The translations under genes and the position numbers were made by a program. The notes under the pieces are model-generated. The model saw nothing but the letters and a program-made list of their open reading frames with translations, had not been told where the DNA came from and did no database searches. DNA of 13,700 nt from Verrucomicrobiota bacterium (GTDB lineage: Bacteria; Verrucomicrobiota; Verrucomicrobiia; Chthoniobacterales; UBA10450): positions 1 to 13,700 of the forward strand of contig QHPZ01000221.1 in assembly GCA_003219225.1 (NCBI GenBank), read 5' to 3'. Every line of letters starts with the position of its first letter. The stretch's first letter is position 1. This document shows, piece by piece, positions 1 through 5,897 of this stretch.

Positions 1-338
1 GGAGTTGTCCGATCTAAATCTTTGTTTCCAAAGAAAATCGACAGATAACGCACAATTCAATGTTTGCTGACGATCATCCCGAAGCTTTCGGGACCAAACT
101 GTCAAAGATCGACATCCTCGTGCCGGCACAAAGCAAAACCCGACCCTCGTCAGAACCTGACCAGTGTCGGCTCTCCTCGAGCCGGGGAAGAACACCCGCG
201 ACTGCGGGCCGCCTAATTTGCGGGGCCGCAATCTATGCAGCCTCATCAGATGCGTCAACTGAAAATTGTGCAAAAAAGACCCTGCTCACGACGGTAAACC
301 GGTCGTCGAACTTCAAGATTTTCACCTATTCTGCAGCG
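1..338. other. No recognisable gene
   Basis: I see no convincing gene here. The frame of the downstream NTF2-like gene stays open back to an ATG at position 60. However, its translation upstream of about 339 has no signal peptide, no domain and a weaker GC bias at third codon positions than the domain region. The only structure noticed is a small hairpin at 78-92 (CCCGAA, loop GCT, TTCGGG) with no T-run behind it. The stretch may be the upstream region, or a decayed 5' part, of the next gene. Confidence 0.5.
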
Positions 339-854
339 GTGAAAGAGCCCAATCGCCAGAGACAAATCGATCCGCATCCCGCAGCCAACCCCGCCGATGT
401 GACGTCGCTCGACGCCATTATCGCCGCGGCTTACAAGGTCATTTCAGGCTCGGCGGGAGAGCAGCGTGATTGGCAGCGCGAACGGTCGCTTTTTATCTCT
501 GGAGCGCGGCTGATTCCGACGGGTCACGCACCGGGCATGACCACCTCGACCGGCGAACTCACACCGCAACTGCTCGATATCGATGGCTACATCGATCGCG
601 TGGAGCGGTATTTTAGAGGGAACGGTTTTTTTGAAAAAGAAGTCGTGCGACGAACCGAGCAGTTTGGCCGAATCGCTCATGTCTGGAGCACGTACGAGTC
701 GCGGCACAATCCCGAGGATCCCGAGCCGTTCATGCGCGGGATCAACAGCTTCCAGTTGTTCGATGATGGCACGCGGTGGTGGATCGTCAGCGTTTATTGG
801 CAGCACGAAAGCGCCGAATACCCGCTTCCGGCGAACTACCTTCCACATCTATAG
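339..854 (+). CDS. NTF2-like (SnoaL-fold) family protein, start uncertain
   Basis: This is a small protein of the nuclear transport factor 2-like/SnoaL fold, a cone-shaped fold used by enzymes and ligand-binding proteins. The exact activity cannot be told from sequence. The domain begins at about position 399 (DVTSLDAIIAAAYKVISG). It continues through a typical block with FISGARLIPTG, an IDGYIDRVERYF helix and the strands IAHVWSTYESR and RWWIVSVYWQ. It closes with the proline-rich end PLPANYLPHL. The start is not settled: GTG 339 and GTG 399 both precede the domain closely, and the frame is open back to ATG 60. I chose 339 because the residues before it do not look like protein. No Shine-Dalgarno sequence is seen at any of the three. 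Many homologues are secreted, but no signal peptide is visible here. It is convergent with the GFA-type gene. Confidence 0.6.
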   Translation: MKEPNRQRQIDPHPAANPADVTSLDAIIAAAYKVISGSAGEQRDWQRERSLFISGARLIPTGHAPGMTTSTGELTPQLLDIDGYIDRVERYFRGNGFFEKEVVRRTEQFGRIAHVWSTYESRHNPEDPEPFMRGINSFQLFDDGTRWWIVSVYWQHESAEYPLPANYLPHL

Positions 855-873
855 CCGCCGTCGCCGACCGCGG

Positions 874-1272
874 TCACTTACTAGGTTGCGGGATCTTCGG
901 AAAAGAGGGAATCGCCTCGTTCAAGGCGACCCGCGGCAGTTTGTCCTCCAGGAAGATCGCTTTCGCCGGCGCGAAGGGCGCCGGATCGTCCAGCGACGCG
1001 ATCGTTACGTCGATCGCCTCTGAATTCTCGGTGTCCTCGAAAAACAGATGCGTCCCGCAGCAGGCGGCAAACGATCGAATCCGGCCGGCGTACGGCACCC
1101 GACGCAGCTGACCTTTGATGCGCAGATCCTTTCGGAGGACCGAGCCCCAGGTGACATACGGCGCGCCCGCGCTCCGTCGGCAATCGATGCAGTGGCAGTC
1201 GCCCAACGCAAAAGGCGCGGTTTTCAACACGTAACGTGTCCCGCCGCAGAGACAGCCGCCGGTGTACTCCAT
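874..1272 (-). CDS. GFA/CENP-V family zinc-binding protein
   Basis: A 132-residue protein of the GFA (glutathione-dependent formaldehyde-activating enzyme) / CENP-V family, zinc-binding beta-rich proteins. Most members have no proven substrate, so formaldehyde detoxification should not be assumed. The family cysteine pattern is clear: C7-x-C9 in GGCLCGGTRY, then C26-x-C28-x2-C31 in CHCIDCRR, then C72 in CCGTHLFF. The usual last motif is F-C-x2-C-G-T. Here the first cysteine of that pair is Ala69, with a neighbouring Cys71, so one zinc site may be altered. Length is normal for a single-domain member. The ATG is taken because it opens directly into the conserved YTGGCLCG strand. The gene stands alone, with its 3' end facing the NTF2-like gene. 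Confidence 0.82.
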   Translation of the reverse strand: MEYTGGCLCGGTRYVLKTAPFALGDCHCIDCRRSAGAPYVTWGSVLRKDLRIKGQLRRVPYAGRIRSFAACCGTHLFFEDTENSEAIDVTIASLDDPAPFAPAKAIFLEDKLPRVALNEAIPSFPKIPQPSK

Positions 1273-1498
1273 ATCCTAGAGCCGGGAAAAAGCCCGCCAG
1301 GAAACTGCGGCAAAGCGAATCAGACTACCGTTGCTGCATTCCTGCCCTGGCGGGGTTTGTCAGTCCTCAATCCACAGCTCCTGACGGAGCAGAAATTTAC
1401 CTGCAAGCTTGTCCTGAGCAACGTCGAACATTGTGCGATCGGCTTTCGCAAACCACCGGCTGTTTGACACCGCTGGCGAGTTCTGTTTGCATGGCGCC

Positions 1499-1717
1499 AT
1501 GAAATGGCTGGCCCTGCTGTTGCTCGCGCTTCTTCAATACGCATGCACGACTGAGGACAATCGTGCGCTTTATCGCCCCGACCCGCTCGGTGGTTATGGC
1601 GGTTCGCAGTTCGTAAGTCAGACAAGGAGCACCGGTTTCCACAGCATGCCGCCGAGCAACACACCGCCGGCACCAGGCCAAGCAGCGCCCACAGCGAGAC
1701 CAGAGTTCCGCTACTAA
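1499..1717 (+). CDS. Small predicted lipoprotein
   Basis: A 72-residue protein of unknown function. It starts with a textbook lipoprotein signal: MK, a hydrophobic stretch WLALLLLALL, and a lipobox-like QYAC with the cysteine at about residue 15. It should therefore be exported and lipid-anchored. The mature part is short and polar and ends in a proline/alanine-rich segment, with no domain I recognise. The frame is open further upstream to 1433. ATG 1499 is chosen because it places the charged and hydrophobic signal directly at the N-terminus. Its stop lies only 12 bases from the convergent stop of rpmI. Similar tiny lipoproteins are common and poorly annotated, so the existence of the protein is likely but unproven. 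Confidence 0.6.
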   Translation: MKWLALLLLALLQYACTTEDNRALYRPDPLGGYGGSQFVSQTRSTGFHSMPPSNTPPAPGQAAPTARPEFRY

Positions 1718-1729
1718 TTGCGAGCCTCT

Positions 1730-1939
1730 CTAGGCAAACGGCAGGTTGCTTCTGATCCGCGCCTCGTAGGTTTTGTCGACGCGCGCGGACTTGCCGAGCT
1801 GACGTTTGCGCTTCGCTCTTTTTCCCGAGAGCAAGTGGCGGCGCGAGCTTTGCGCCCGCAAAATCTTCCCCCGGCCGGTAATCTTGAAGCGTTTGGCCAC
1901 CGACTTGCGGGTCTTCCTGCGAGCGATTGGCTTGGGCAT
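1730..1939 (-). CDS. rpmI: 50S ribosomal protein L35
   Basis: Ribosomal protein bL35, a small basic protein of the large ribosomal subunit. The 69-residue product opens with MPKPIARRKTRKSVAKRFK, followed by ITGRGKILR and the conserved RRHLLSGKRAKRKRQL block, which is the family pattern over its full length. It is rich in Arg and Lys as expected for rRNA binding. In most bacteria rpmI sits between infC (IF-3) and rplT (L20). Here the gene to its left is a convergent lipoprotein and the gene to its right is the divergent ndh, so it appears to be transcribed alone from the 177-base gap at 1940-2116. No clear promoter or strong Shine-Dalgarno sequence is visible there. The usual L20-mediated control of infC-rpmI-rplT cannot act here as a simple operon. 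Confidence 0.93.
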   Translation of the reverse strand: MPKPIARRKTRKSVAKRFKITGRGKILRAQSSRRHLLSGKRAKRKRQLGKSARVDKTYEARIRSNLPFA

Positions 1940-2116
1940 AACGGTTGAACCATAGCGGCCAAGACCGAGACAACAACCGCTTTTGCATTCTCTTGGTAGG
2001 GCGAGACTCTATCGAGCCGACGAAATTCAACCGCAGTTCGACGGCTCCGCACGGCGTCGCCCCGACCGGCAATAAAGTTCTCGCGTCGCTTCTGGTTCTC
2101 GAAACAATGTTATCGT

Positions 2117-3397
2117 ATGGAAAACGCGCCGGCAACGAAACCGCACGTTGTGATTCTTGGCGGCGGATTCGGCGGACTCGAAGCCGCGAAAAAACTCGCC
2201 TGCGAAGAGGTGCGGGTGACGGTCGTTGACCGGACGAACTACCACCTCTTTCAGCCGCTGCTTTATCAAGTCGCGACGGCGGCGCTTTCGCCGGCTGACA
2301 TTGCCGCGCCGATCCGCGCGGTGCTGAGCAAATGCAAAAACATTGAGGTGATTCTCGCCGAGGTCCAAGCGGTCGACGCCCAAGCGAAAAAAGTCCGTAT
2401 GGCTGACGGCGAACGCGACTACGATTTCCTGATCGTCGCCACCGGCGCGCGCCATTCCTATTTCGATCATCCCGAATGGGAGAAACTGGCGCCCGGTCTG
2501 AAGAGTCTGGAGGATGCGGTGGAGATTCGCCGCCGCATTCTGATGGCATTCGAACAGGCCGAAAAAATCAGCGATGAAGCCGCGCGGCGAGCCGCCATGA
2601 CATTCGTGATCGTCGGCGGCGGACCGACCGGCGTGGAAATGGCCGGCGCGATTGCCGAGATCGCCCGCTACACATTGGCGAAGGATTTTCGCCACATCGA
2701 TCCCGCGCAAGCTCGCGTCATCTTAATTGAAGGCGAGCCACGCGTGCTCGCTGCCTACCCGGAGGATCTGCAAATCAGCGCGATGAAACAATTGCACGAT
2801 CTCGGAGTCGAAATCCGGACGGGCGTCCACGCCACGAACCTGACCGAAGACGGATTGAACGTGGGCGACGAATACATCCCATCTCGCGTCAAGATTTGGG
2901 CGGCGGGCAACAACGCGTCCTACGTCGGGCACAGCCTCGGCGCACCGATCGATCGCGTTGGCCGTGTGATAGTGAACGATGACCTGACCATTCCGGGTCA
3001 TCCGGAGGTGCAGGTGATCGGCGATCTCGCGAATTTTTCACATCAAACCGGCAAGCCGCTGCCCGGCGTTTCACCGGTCGCGATGCAACAGGGTCGCCAC
3101 GCCGCCCGCAACATTCTCGCCATGATTGAAGGACGAAAGCCGCAGCGCTTCCGGTATTGGGACAAAGGCAGCATGGCAACAATCGGGCGCGCCCGCGCGG
3201 TCGCGGACCTCAAATTCATTCATCTGAACGGACTGCCCGCGTGGCTCGCATGGCTGTTTGTCCATATCATTTTCCTGGTCGGTTTTCGCAACCGGCTCGC
3301 CGTCCTGTTCCAGTGGGGATGGGCGTATTTAACTTTCAATGCCGGCGCGCGCCTGATTACGCGTAACTTTCAAGCCGAGCAAAGGCCGCCGACATGA
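2117..3397 (+). CDS. ndh: Type II NADH dehydrogenase (NDH-2)
   Basis: A 426-residue flavoprotein of the NDH-2 family. It oxidises NADH and passes electrons to quinone at the inner face of the cytoplasmic membrane without pumping protons. The N-terminal FAD site is VVILGGGFGGLEAAKKL (residues 11-27) with VDRTNYHLFQPLLYQVA behind it. The second Rossmann motif for NADH is FVIVGGGPTGVEMAGAIAE (163-181). The second FAD contact is VQVIGDLA (298-305), followed by PVAMQQGRHAARNI. The C-terminal part (about 373-407, LPAWLAWLFVHIIFLVGF onwards) is hydrophobic/amphipathic and fits the membrane-anchoring region of this family. Length is normal. The start follows an AT-rich stretch with no evident ribosome-binding site. 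It appears to be a single-gene unit, closed by the inverted repeat that starts 3 bases after its stop. Confidence 0.93.
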   Translation: MENAPATKPHVVILGGGFGGLEAAKKLACEEVRVTVVDRTNYHLFQPLLYQVATAALSPADIAAPIRAVLSKCKNIEVILAEVQAVDAQAKKVRMADGERDYDFLIVATGARHSYFDHPEWEKLAPGLKSLEDAVEIRRRILMAFEQAEKISDEAARRAAMTFVIVGGGPTGVEMAGAIAEIARYTLAKDFRHIDPAQARVILIEGEPRVLAAYPEDLQISAMKQLHDLGVEIRTGVHATNLTEDGLNVGDEYIPSRVKIWAAGNNASYVGHSLGAPIDRVGRVIVNDDLTIPGHPEVQVIGDLANFSHQTGKPLPGVSPVAMQQGRHAARNILAMIEGRKPQRFRYWDKGSMATIGRARAVADLKFIHLNGLPAWLAWLFVHIIFLVGFRNRLAVLFQWGWAYLTFNAGARLITRNFQAEQRPPT

Positions 3398-3399
3398 TC

Positions 3400-3471
3400 A
3401 CCGCAGAGGACGCAGAGCTCGTAGAGATTTTTGATTGTGCGTTCCTCTGCCTGCTCTGCGGTCTCTGCGGT
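3400..3471. repeat. 72-bp intergenic inverted repeat, ACCGCAGAG type
   Basis: Two 27-base arms, 3400-3426 and 3445-3471, are inverted copies of each other, matching at 22 of 27 positions. They enclose an AT-rich loop (3427-3444). Each arm is itself a near-tandem of ACCGCAGAG/ACGCAGAG units. It fills almost the whole gap between the ndh stop (3397) and the panE start (3482), so the panE promoter must lie in or before it. There is no T-run, so it is not a classical rho-independent terminator, although the RNA would fold strongly. It resembles in layout, but not in sequence, the element at 12743-12823. Confidence 0.8.
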
Positions 3472-3481
3472 TAATTCCAAA

Positions 3482-4435
3482 ATGCGCCTGCGGATTGGCG
3501 TCATCGGTTCGGGCGCGATCGGCAGCTACTACGGCGCGAAGCTGGTTCATGGGCGAAGCGACGTGCACTTCCTGATGCGCGGCAATTTGAGCGAAGTGCG
3601 CCACGCTGGCATTTACGTTCGGGGTTCAGGCGAAAACTTTCGCGTCCCCAACGTCAACGCGTACAATTCGACCGACGAGATCGGTCCGTGCGATCTGGTT
3701 CTGATCGCCGTCAAAGCGACCTCGAACCGCGACCTTGTCGATCTTATTCCGCCGCTGCTGCACCAGGAGACGATGCTGCTGACGCTGCAGAACGGTTTGG
3801 GAAACGAGGAATTTCTGGCCGAACATTTTGGCCCTGAGCGCGTGCTTGGCGGCCTTTGTTTCATCGCGCTGAAGCGGATCTCGTCCGTTCAGGTTGAGCG
3901 GTTCGCTCATGGCGATGTTGTGATCGGTGAGCACGTGCGCGCCCCGCAGCCGCGCGCGCATCAAGTCGCCGCAGAATTTCAACGTGCCGGGATAAAGTGC
4001 GAAGTCACCGACAACCTGGCGCGGGAACGCTGGCGCAAACTCGTCTGGAACATTCCGTTTAATGGATTGTCGATCCTGGCCGGCGGAATCGACACCGCTG
4101 CGATCATTCGGGATGAGCGGCTGCGCAAGCTGACGCTCGAGTTGATGGCCGAGGTCATTGGCGCCGCAAACAAGTGCGGTTATGCCCTGCCGAGTGATTC
4201 GTGGCGCGAGCTCATGCAGCGCAGCGAAACGATGGGCGCTTTCAAGCCTTCAACGCTTCTCGATTGGCAAGCTGGCAAACCTCTGGAAGTTGAAGCGATC
4301 TGGGGCGAACCACTCCGCCGCGCGCGCGCGGCCGGGTCCGACATGCCGCGCACCGACATGCTACACGCGCTGCTGACGAAGCTCGAACAACAGCGCGGCG
4401 CGCTACACTTGACCGGTTTAACCGGTCAAGCTTAG
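3482..4435 (+). CDS. panE: 2-dehydropantoate 2-reductase (ketopantoate reductase)
   Basis: KPR/PanE family, 317 residues. The enzyme reduces 2-dehydropantoate to pantoate with NADPH, the second step towards pantothenate and coenzyme A, in the cytoplasm. The N-terminal Rossmann motif is IGVIGSGAIGSYYGA (5-19). The middle block LVLIAVKAT (72-80) and TLQNGLGNEE (101-110) are typical of the family. The catalytic-region helix RERWRKLVWNIPFNGLSIL (181-199) contains the expected lysine (K186) and asparagines. The C-terminal KPSTLLDWQAGKPLEVEAIW block carries the acidic substrate-binding segment. The frame is open upstream to 3431, but that part lies in the inverted repeat, so ATG 3482, which opens directly into the Rossmann strand, is preferred. 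ybeY starts 10 bases after its stop, suggesting co-transcription. A perfect palindrome covers its last codons. Confidence 0.9.
   Translation: MRLRIGVIGSGAIGSYYGAKLVHGRSDVHFLMRGNLSEVRHAGIYVRGSGENFRVPNVNAYNSTDEIGPCDLVLIAVKATSNRDLVDLIPPLLHQETMLLTLQNGLGNEEFLAEHFGPERVLGGLCFIALKRISSVQVERFAHGDVVIGEHVRAPQPRAHQVAAEFQRAGIKCEVTDNLARERWRKLVWNIPFNGLSILAGGIDTAAIIRDERLRKLTLELMAEVIGAANKCGYALPSDSWRELMQRSETMGAFKPSTLLDWQAGKPLEVEAIWGEPLRRARAAGSDMPRTDMLHALLTKLEQQRGALHLTGLTGQA
4408..4430. repeat. Perfect palindrome at the 3' end of panE
   Basis: A 10-bp perfect inverted repeat, CTTGACCGGT / ACCGGTCAAG, with a 3-base loop (TTA). It covers the last panE codons (the residues LTGLTGQA), 15 bases before ybeY begins. 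There is no T-run after it, so it is not a classical terminator. It could modulate mRNA decay or the entry of ribosomes into ybeY. Its core, CCGGTTTAACCGG, resembles the palindrome at 4986-5009 on the other side of ybeY. Confidence 0.75.
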
Positions 4436-4445
4436 CGCAACGAGA

Positions 4446-4949
4446 ATGGCGTCTTTTGTGCCGCGAATCACAGTGCGCAATCTTCAGCGCAACGTGCAGC
4501 TCGACATTGTCGATCTTAGGAGCTTCGCCGAGCGCGCGCTCGAACTCGGTTTGCGTTTGCCAATGAAACATCCGACCGAGCTGCAAATTGTGCGTGAGAT
4601 TTCGGTGCTCATTGTTTCTGATCGCCGCATCGCGTCCCTAAATCGACAATTTCTCGACAAGCTTGGTCCGACCGACGTGATCACGTTCCACCATGGCGAG
4701 ATTTTCATTAGCGCGGAGACAGCTCGCCGACAGGCGCGCCAGTTTCGCACCACGTTGGAACACGAGCTGCGTCTTTATCTCGCGCACGGGCTGCTGCATT
4801 TGCACGGATTGAACGACCAGACCGCGGCGGGCGCGCGGCAGATGCATGAGACGCAGGAGCGGATGGTGAGGGTGGCCTCGAAGCACCAAGCACCAACCTT
4901 CAAGCGCCAGAGAAGCAGCAAGCGCCAAACACCAAAGCCTCAATCGTAA
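4446..4949 (+). CDS. ybeY: Endoribonuclease YbeY (16S rRNA maturation)
   Basis: YbeY is a zinc-dependent single-strand endoribonuclease involved in 16S rRNA 3'-end maturation and ribosome quality control. This 167-residue copy has the family signatures: EISVLIVSDRRIASLNRQF (51-69), GPTDVITFHHGEIFIS (74-89) and the metal site helix LAHGLLHLHGLND (112-124). The usual metal motif is H-x3-H-x5-H. Here the first two histidines are H114 and H118, but the third ligand position is Asp124, a possible oxygen ligand. The enzyme domain ends near residue 145. The last 22 residues (KHQAPTFKRQ onwards) are encoded by a heptamer DNA repeat and do not look like family sequence. It starts 10 bases after panE with only a weak purine-rich leader, so coupling to panE translation is plausible. 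Confidence 0.88.
   Translation: MASFVPRITVRNLQRNVQLDIVDLRSFAERALELGLRLPMKHPTELQIVREISVLIVSDRRIASLNRQFLDKLGPTDVITFHHGEIFISAETARRQARQFRTTLEHELRLYLAHGLLHLHGLNDQTAAGARQMHETQERMVRVASKHQAPTFKRQRSSKRQTPKPQS
4881..4941 (+). repeat. Degenerate heptamer repeat forming the ybeY 3' end
   Basis: The last codons of ybeY are built of 7-base units of the form AGCRCCA. AGCACCA lies at 4882 and 4889, ACCTTCA at 4896, AGCGCCA at 4903 and again at 4921, AACACCA at 4928 and AAGCCTC at 4935. An imperfect stretch lies at 4910-4920. Because 7 is not a multiple of 3, the peptide is not repetitive, but it is basic and glutamine-rich. Such a stretch most likely entered from an intergenic repeat and displaced the original stop codon. 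Confidence 0.65.
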
Positions 4950-4985
4950 TCGCGGCATTTGAGTATTGGAATCCTGGAGCTTGCA

Positions 4986-5009
4986 CGCAGCCGGTTTGAA
5001 CCGGCTGCG
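4986..5009. repeat. Perfect palindrome between ybeY and clpS
   Basis: An 11-bp perfect stem, CGCAGCCGGTT / AACCGGCTGCG, with a 2-base loop. It sits in the 80-base gap between ybeY and clpS. A run of six T follows at 5023-5028, but 13 bases separate it from the stem, so it is at best a weak or atypical terminator. Its core CCGGTTTGAACCGG differs by one inserted base from that of the palindrome at 4408-4430, suggesting members of one REP-like family. Confidence 0.75.
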
Positions 5010-5029
5010 CGCTGTGTTAGCCTTTTTTC

Positions 5030-5398
5030 ATGAGCAGGCCACGATGCGACAAAGTGGCGATGGCGCACGGAGATTCAGCGCTGCTCATTCTGAACCAGAA
5101 AGCAGTGCCGACGACTGTCGAGAAGCCGACAATCGAACAGGAAACAAAGAGCGAAGAAGAGCTCGATCTGCCGTGGCACGTAGTCGTGCACAATGATCCG
5201 GTCAATCTCATGACTTATGTGACGATGGTGTTTCAACGCGTGTTCGGTTATCCGCGCGAGAAAGCTGAGCGCCACATGCTCGAAGTCCATCACAAGGGCC
5301 GCTCGATCTTGTGGAGCGGCCTGCGCGAGCGTGCCGAACTCTACGTGCAGCAGCTCCACGGTTATCTGCTGCTCGCCACGCTCGAAAAAGTCAGCTGA
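5030..5398 (+). CDS. clpS: ATP-dependent Clp protease adaptor ClpS
   Basis: ClpS binds substrates with destabilising N-terminal residues and delivers them to the Clp AAA+ unfoldase (N-end rule degradation) in the cytoplasm. The 122-residue product has a flexible N-terminal tail (about 1-47) and a complete ClpS core. The core opens with WHVVVHNDPVNLMTYVTMVF (49-68), whose HNDPVN segment is the degron-binding loop. RVFGYPREKAERHMLEVHHKG (70-90) follows with the conserved histidine H87, and the core closes at YLLLATLEK. The HNDPVNLMTYV wording is the form seen in actinobacteria rather than the NDDYTPMEFV form of proteobacteria. An alternative start at 5060 would shorten the tail by ten residues, and neither start has a good Shine-Dalgarno sequence. 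DUF2017 follows after 4 bases, so the two are very likely co-translated. Confidence 0.9.
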   Translation: MSRPRCDKVAMAHGDSALLILNQKAVPTTVEKPTIEQETKSEEELDLPWHVVVHNDPVNLMTYVTMVFQRVFGYPREKAERHMLEVHHKGRSILWSGLRERAELYVQQLHGYLLLATLEKVS

Positions 5399-5402
5399 CG
5401 CG

Positions 5403-5897
5403 ATGGACATCTGCCGGGAAAGCGACGCGTTGCAGATTTCCGATCTCGACCCGTTTCTCGCCGAGCTGTTGCGCCAAATCCCGGCCAGCACAAACCCCGA
5501 AGGCCTGCCCGCAGCCGAGCAACGCGTTTTCAGCGCCCCCGCCGATATGAAGGAAAAGCAACTCTGTAGCGAATGGAAAACATATGTCGAACCTGAGCTG
5601 CGTCGGCTTTTCCAAAGCGCGACCGAAACGGTCACGTCAGATCTGGCGCAGTTGAACGGCAATGAAAAATCGCTGCGCAATTGCACCCTGCGCATCCCGC
5701 TCGATCACGCCGACGCCTGGCTAAACGCGCTCAACCAGGCCCGACTCGTCATCGCCGCCAAATACGCTTTCACCGAGAGTGAGCTCAACGATCATTATCA
5801 CTCGCCCGTCGGATCGAGGCGCGATTTAGGTCTGTTTCAGGTAAACTTCTACGGATTCCTCCAGGAATTTATCCTGCGGGAGCTGGACAATAACTAG
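5403..5897 (+). CDS. DUF2017-like protein, ClpS partner gene
   Basis: A 164-residue soluble, mainly helical protein with no signal peptide or membrane segment. I assign it to the DUF2017 type with moderate confidence. DUF2017 genes typically follow clpS in actinobacteria, and here the gene begins 4 bases after the clpS stop. The matching features are an N-terminal DLDPFLAELLRQIP helix (14-27), a central EPELRRLFQSA (63-73), and the C-terminal LNALNQARLVIAAKYAFTE (107-125) ahead of a closing helix FYGFLQEFILREL. The biochemical role of the family is not known. The constant link to clpS suggests a job in the ClpS-Clp pathway, which is inference from context only. The start chosen is the ATG just after clpS, because upstream residues in this frame are a shadow of clpS. 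Its stop overlaps the stop of the opposite-strand pseudogene on a shared CTAG. Confidence 0.62.
   Translation: MDICRESDALQISDLDPFLAELLRQIPASTNPEGLPAAEQRVFSAPADMKEKQLCSEWKTYVEPELRRLFQSATETVTSDLAQLNGNEKSLRNCTLRIPLDHADAWLNALNQARLVIAAKYAFTESELNDHYHSPVGSRRDLGLFQVNFYGFLQEFILRELDNN

Noticed and set aside
1408..1428. CTTGTCCTGAGCAACGTCGAA, resembling a TTCGAC...GCTCAGGACAAG repeat remembered from many environmental genomes
   Set aside because: Single, degenerate and without its full flanks here, so it cannot be supported as a repeat from this window alone.
1320..2549. Open frame of 409 codons on the minus strand across the lipoprotein, rpmI and the start of ndh
   Set aside because: It overlaps three better-supported genes, is extremely Arg/Ser-rich and contains no recognisable motif.
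4881..4941. Possible CRISPR or tandem minisatellite array at the end of ybeY
   Set aside because: The units are only 7 bases, degenerate and have no spacers. They lie in a translated gene end, so it is not CRISPR.
5003..5028. Rho-independent terminator before clpS (GGCT...AGCC followed by six T)
   Set aside because: The stem next to the T-run is only 4 bp with a long loop, and the strong palindrome is 13 bases too far away. Evidence is too weak to call a terminator.
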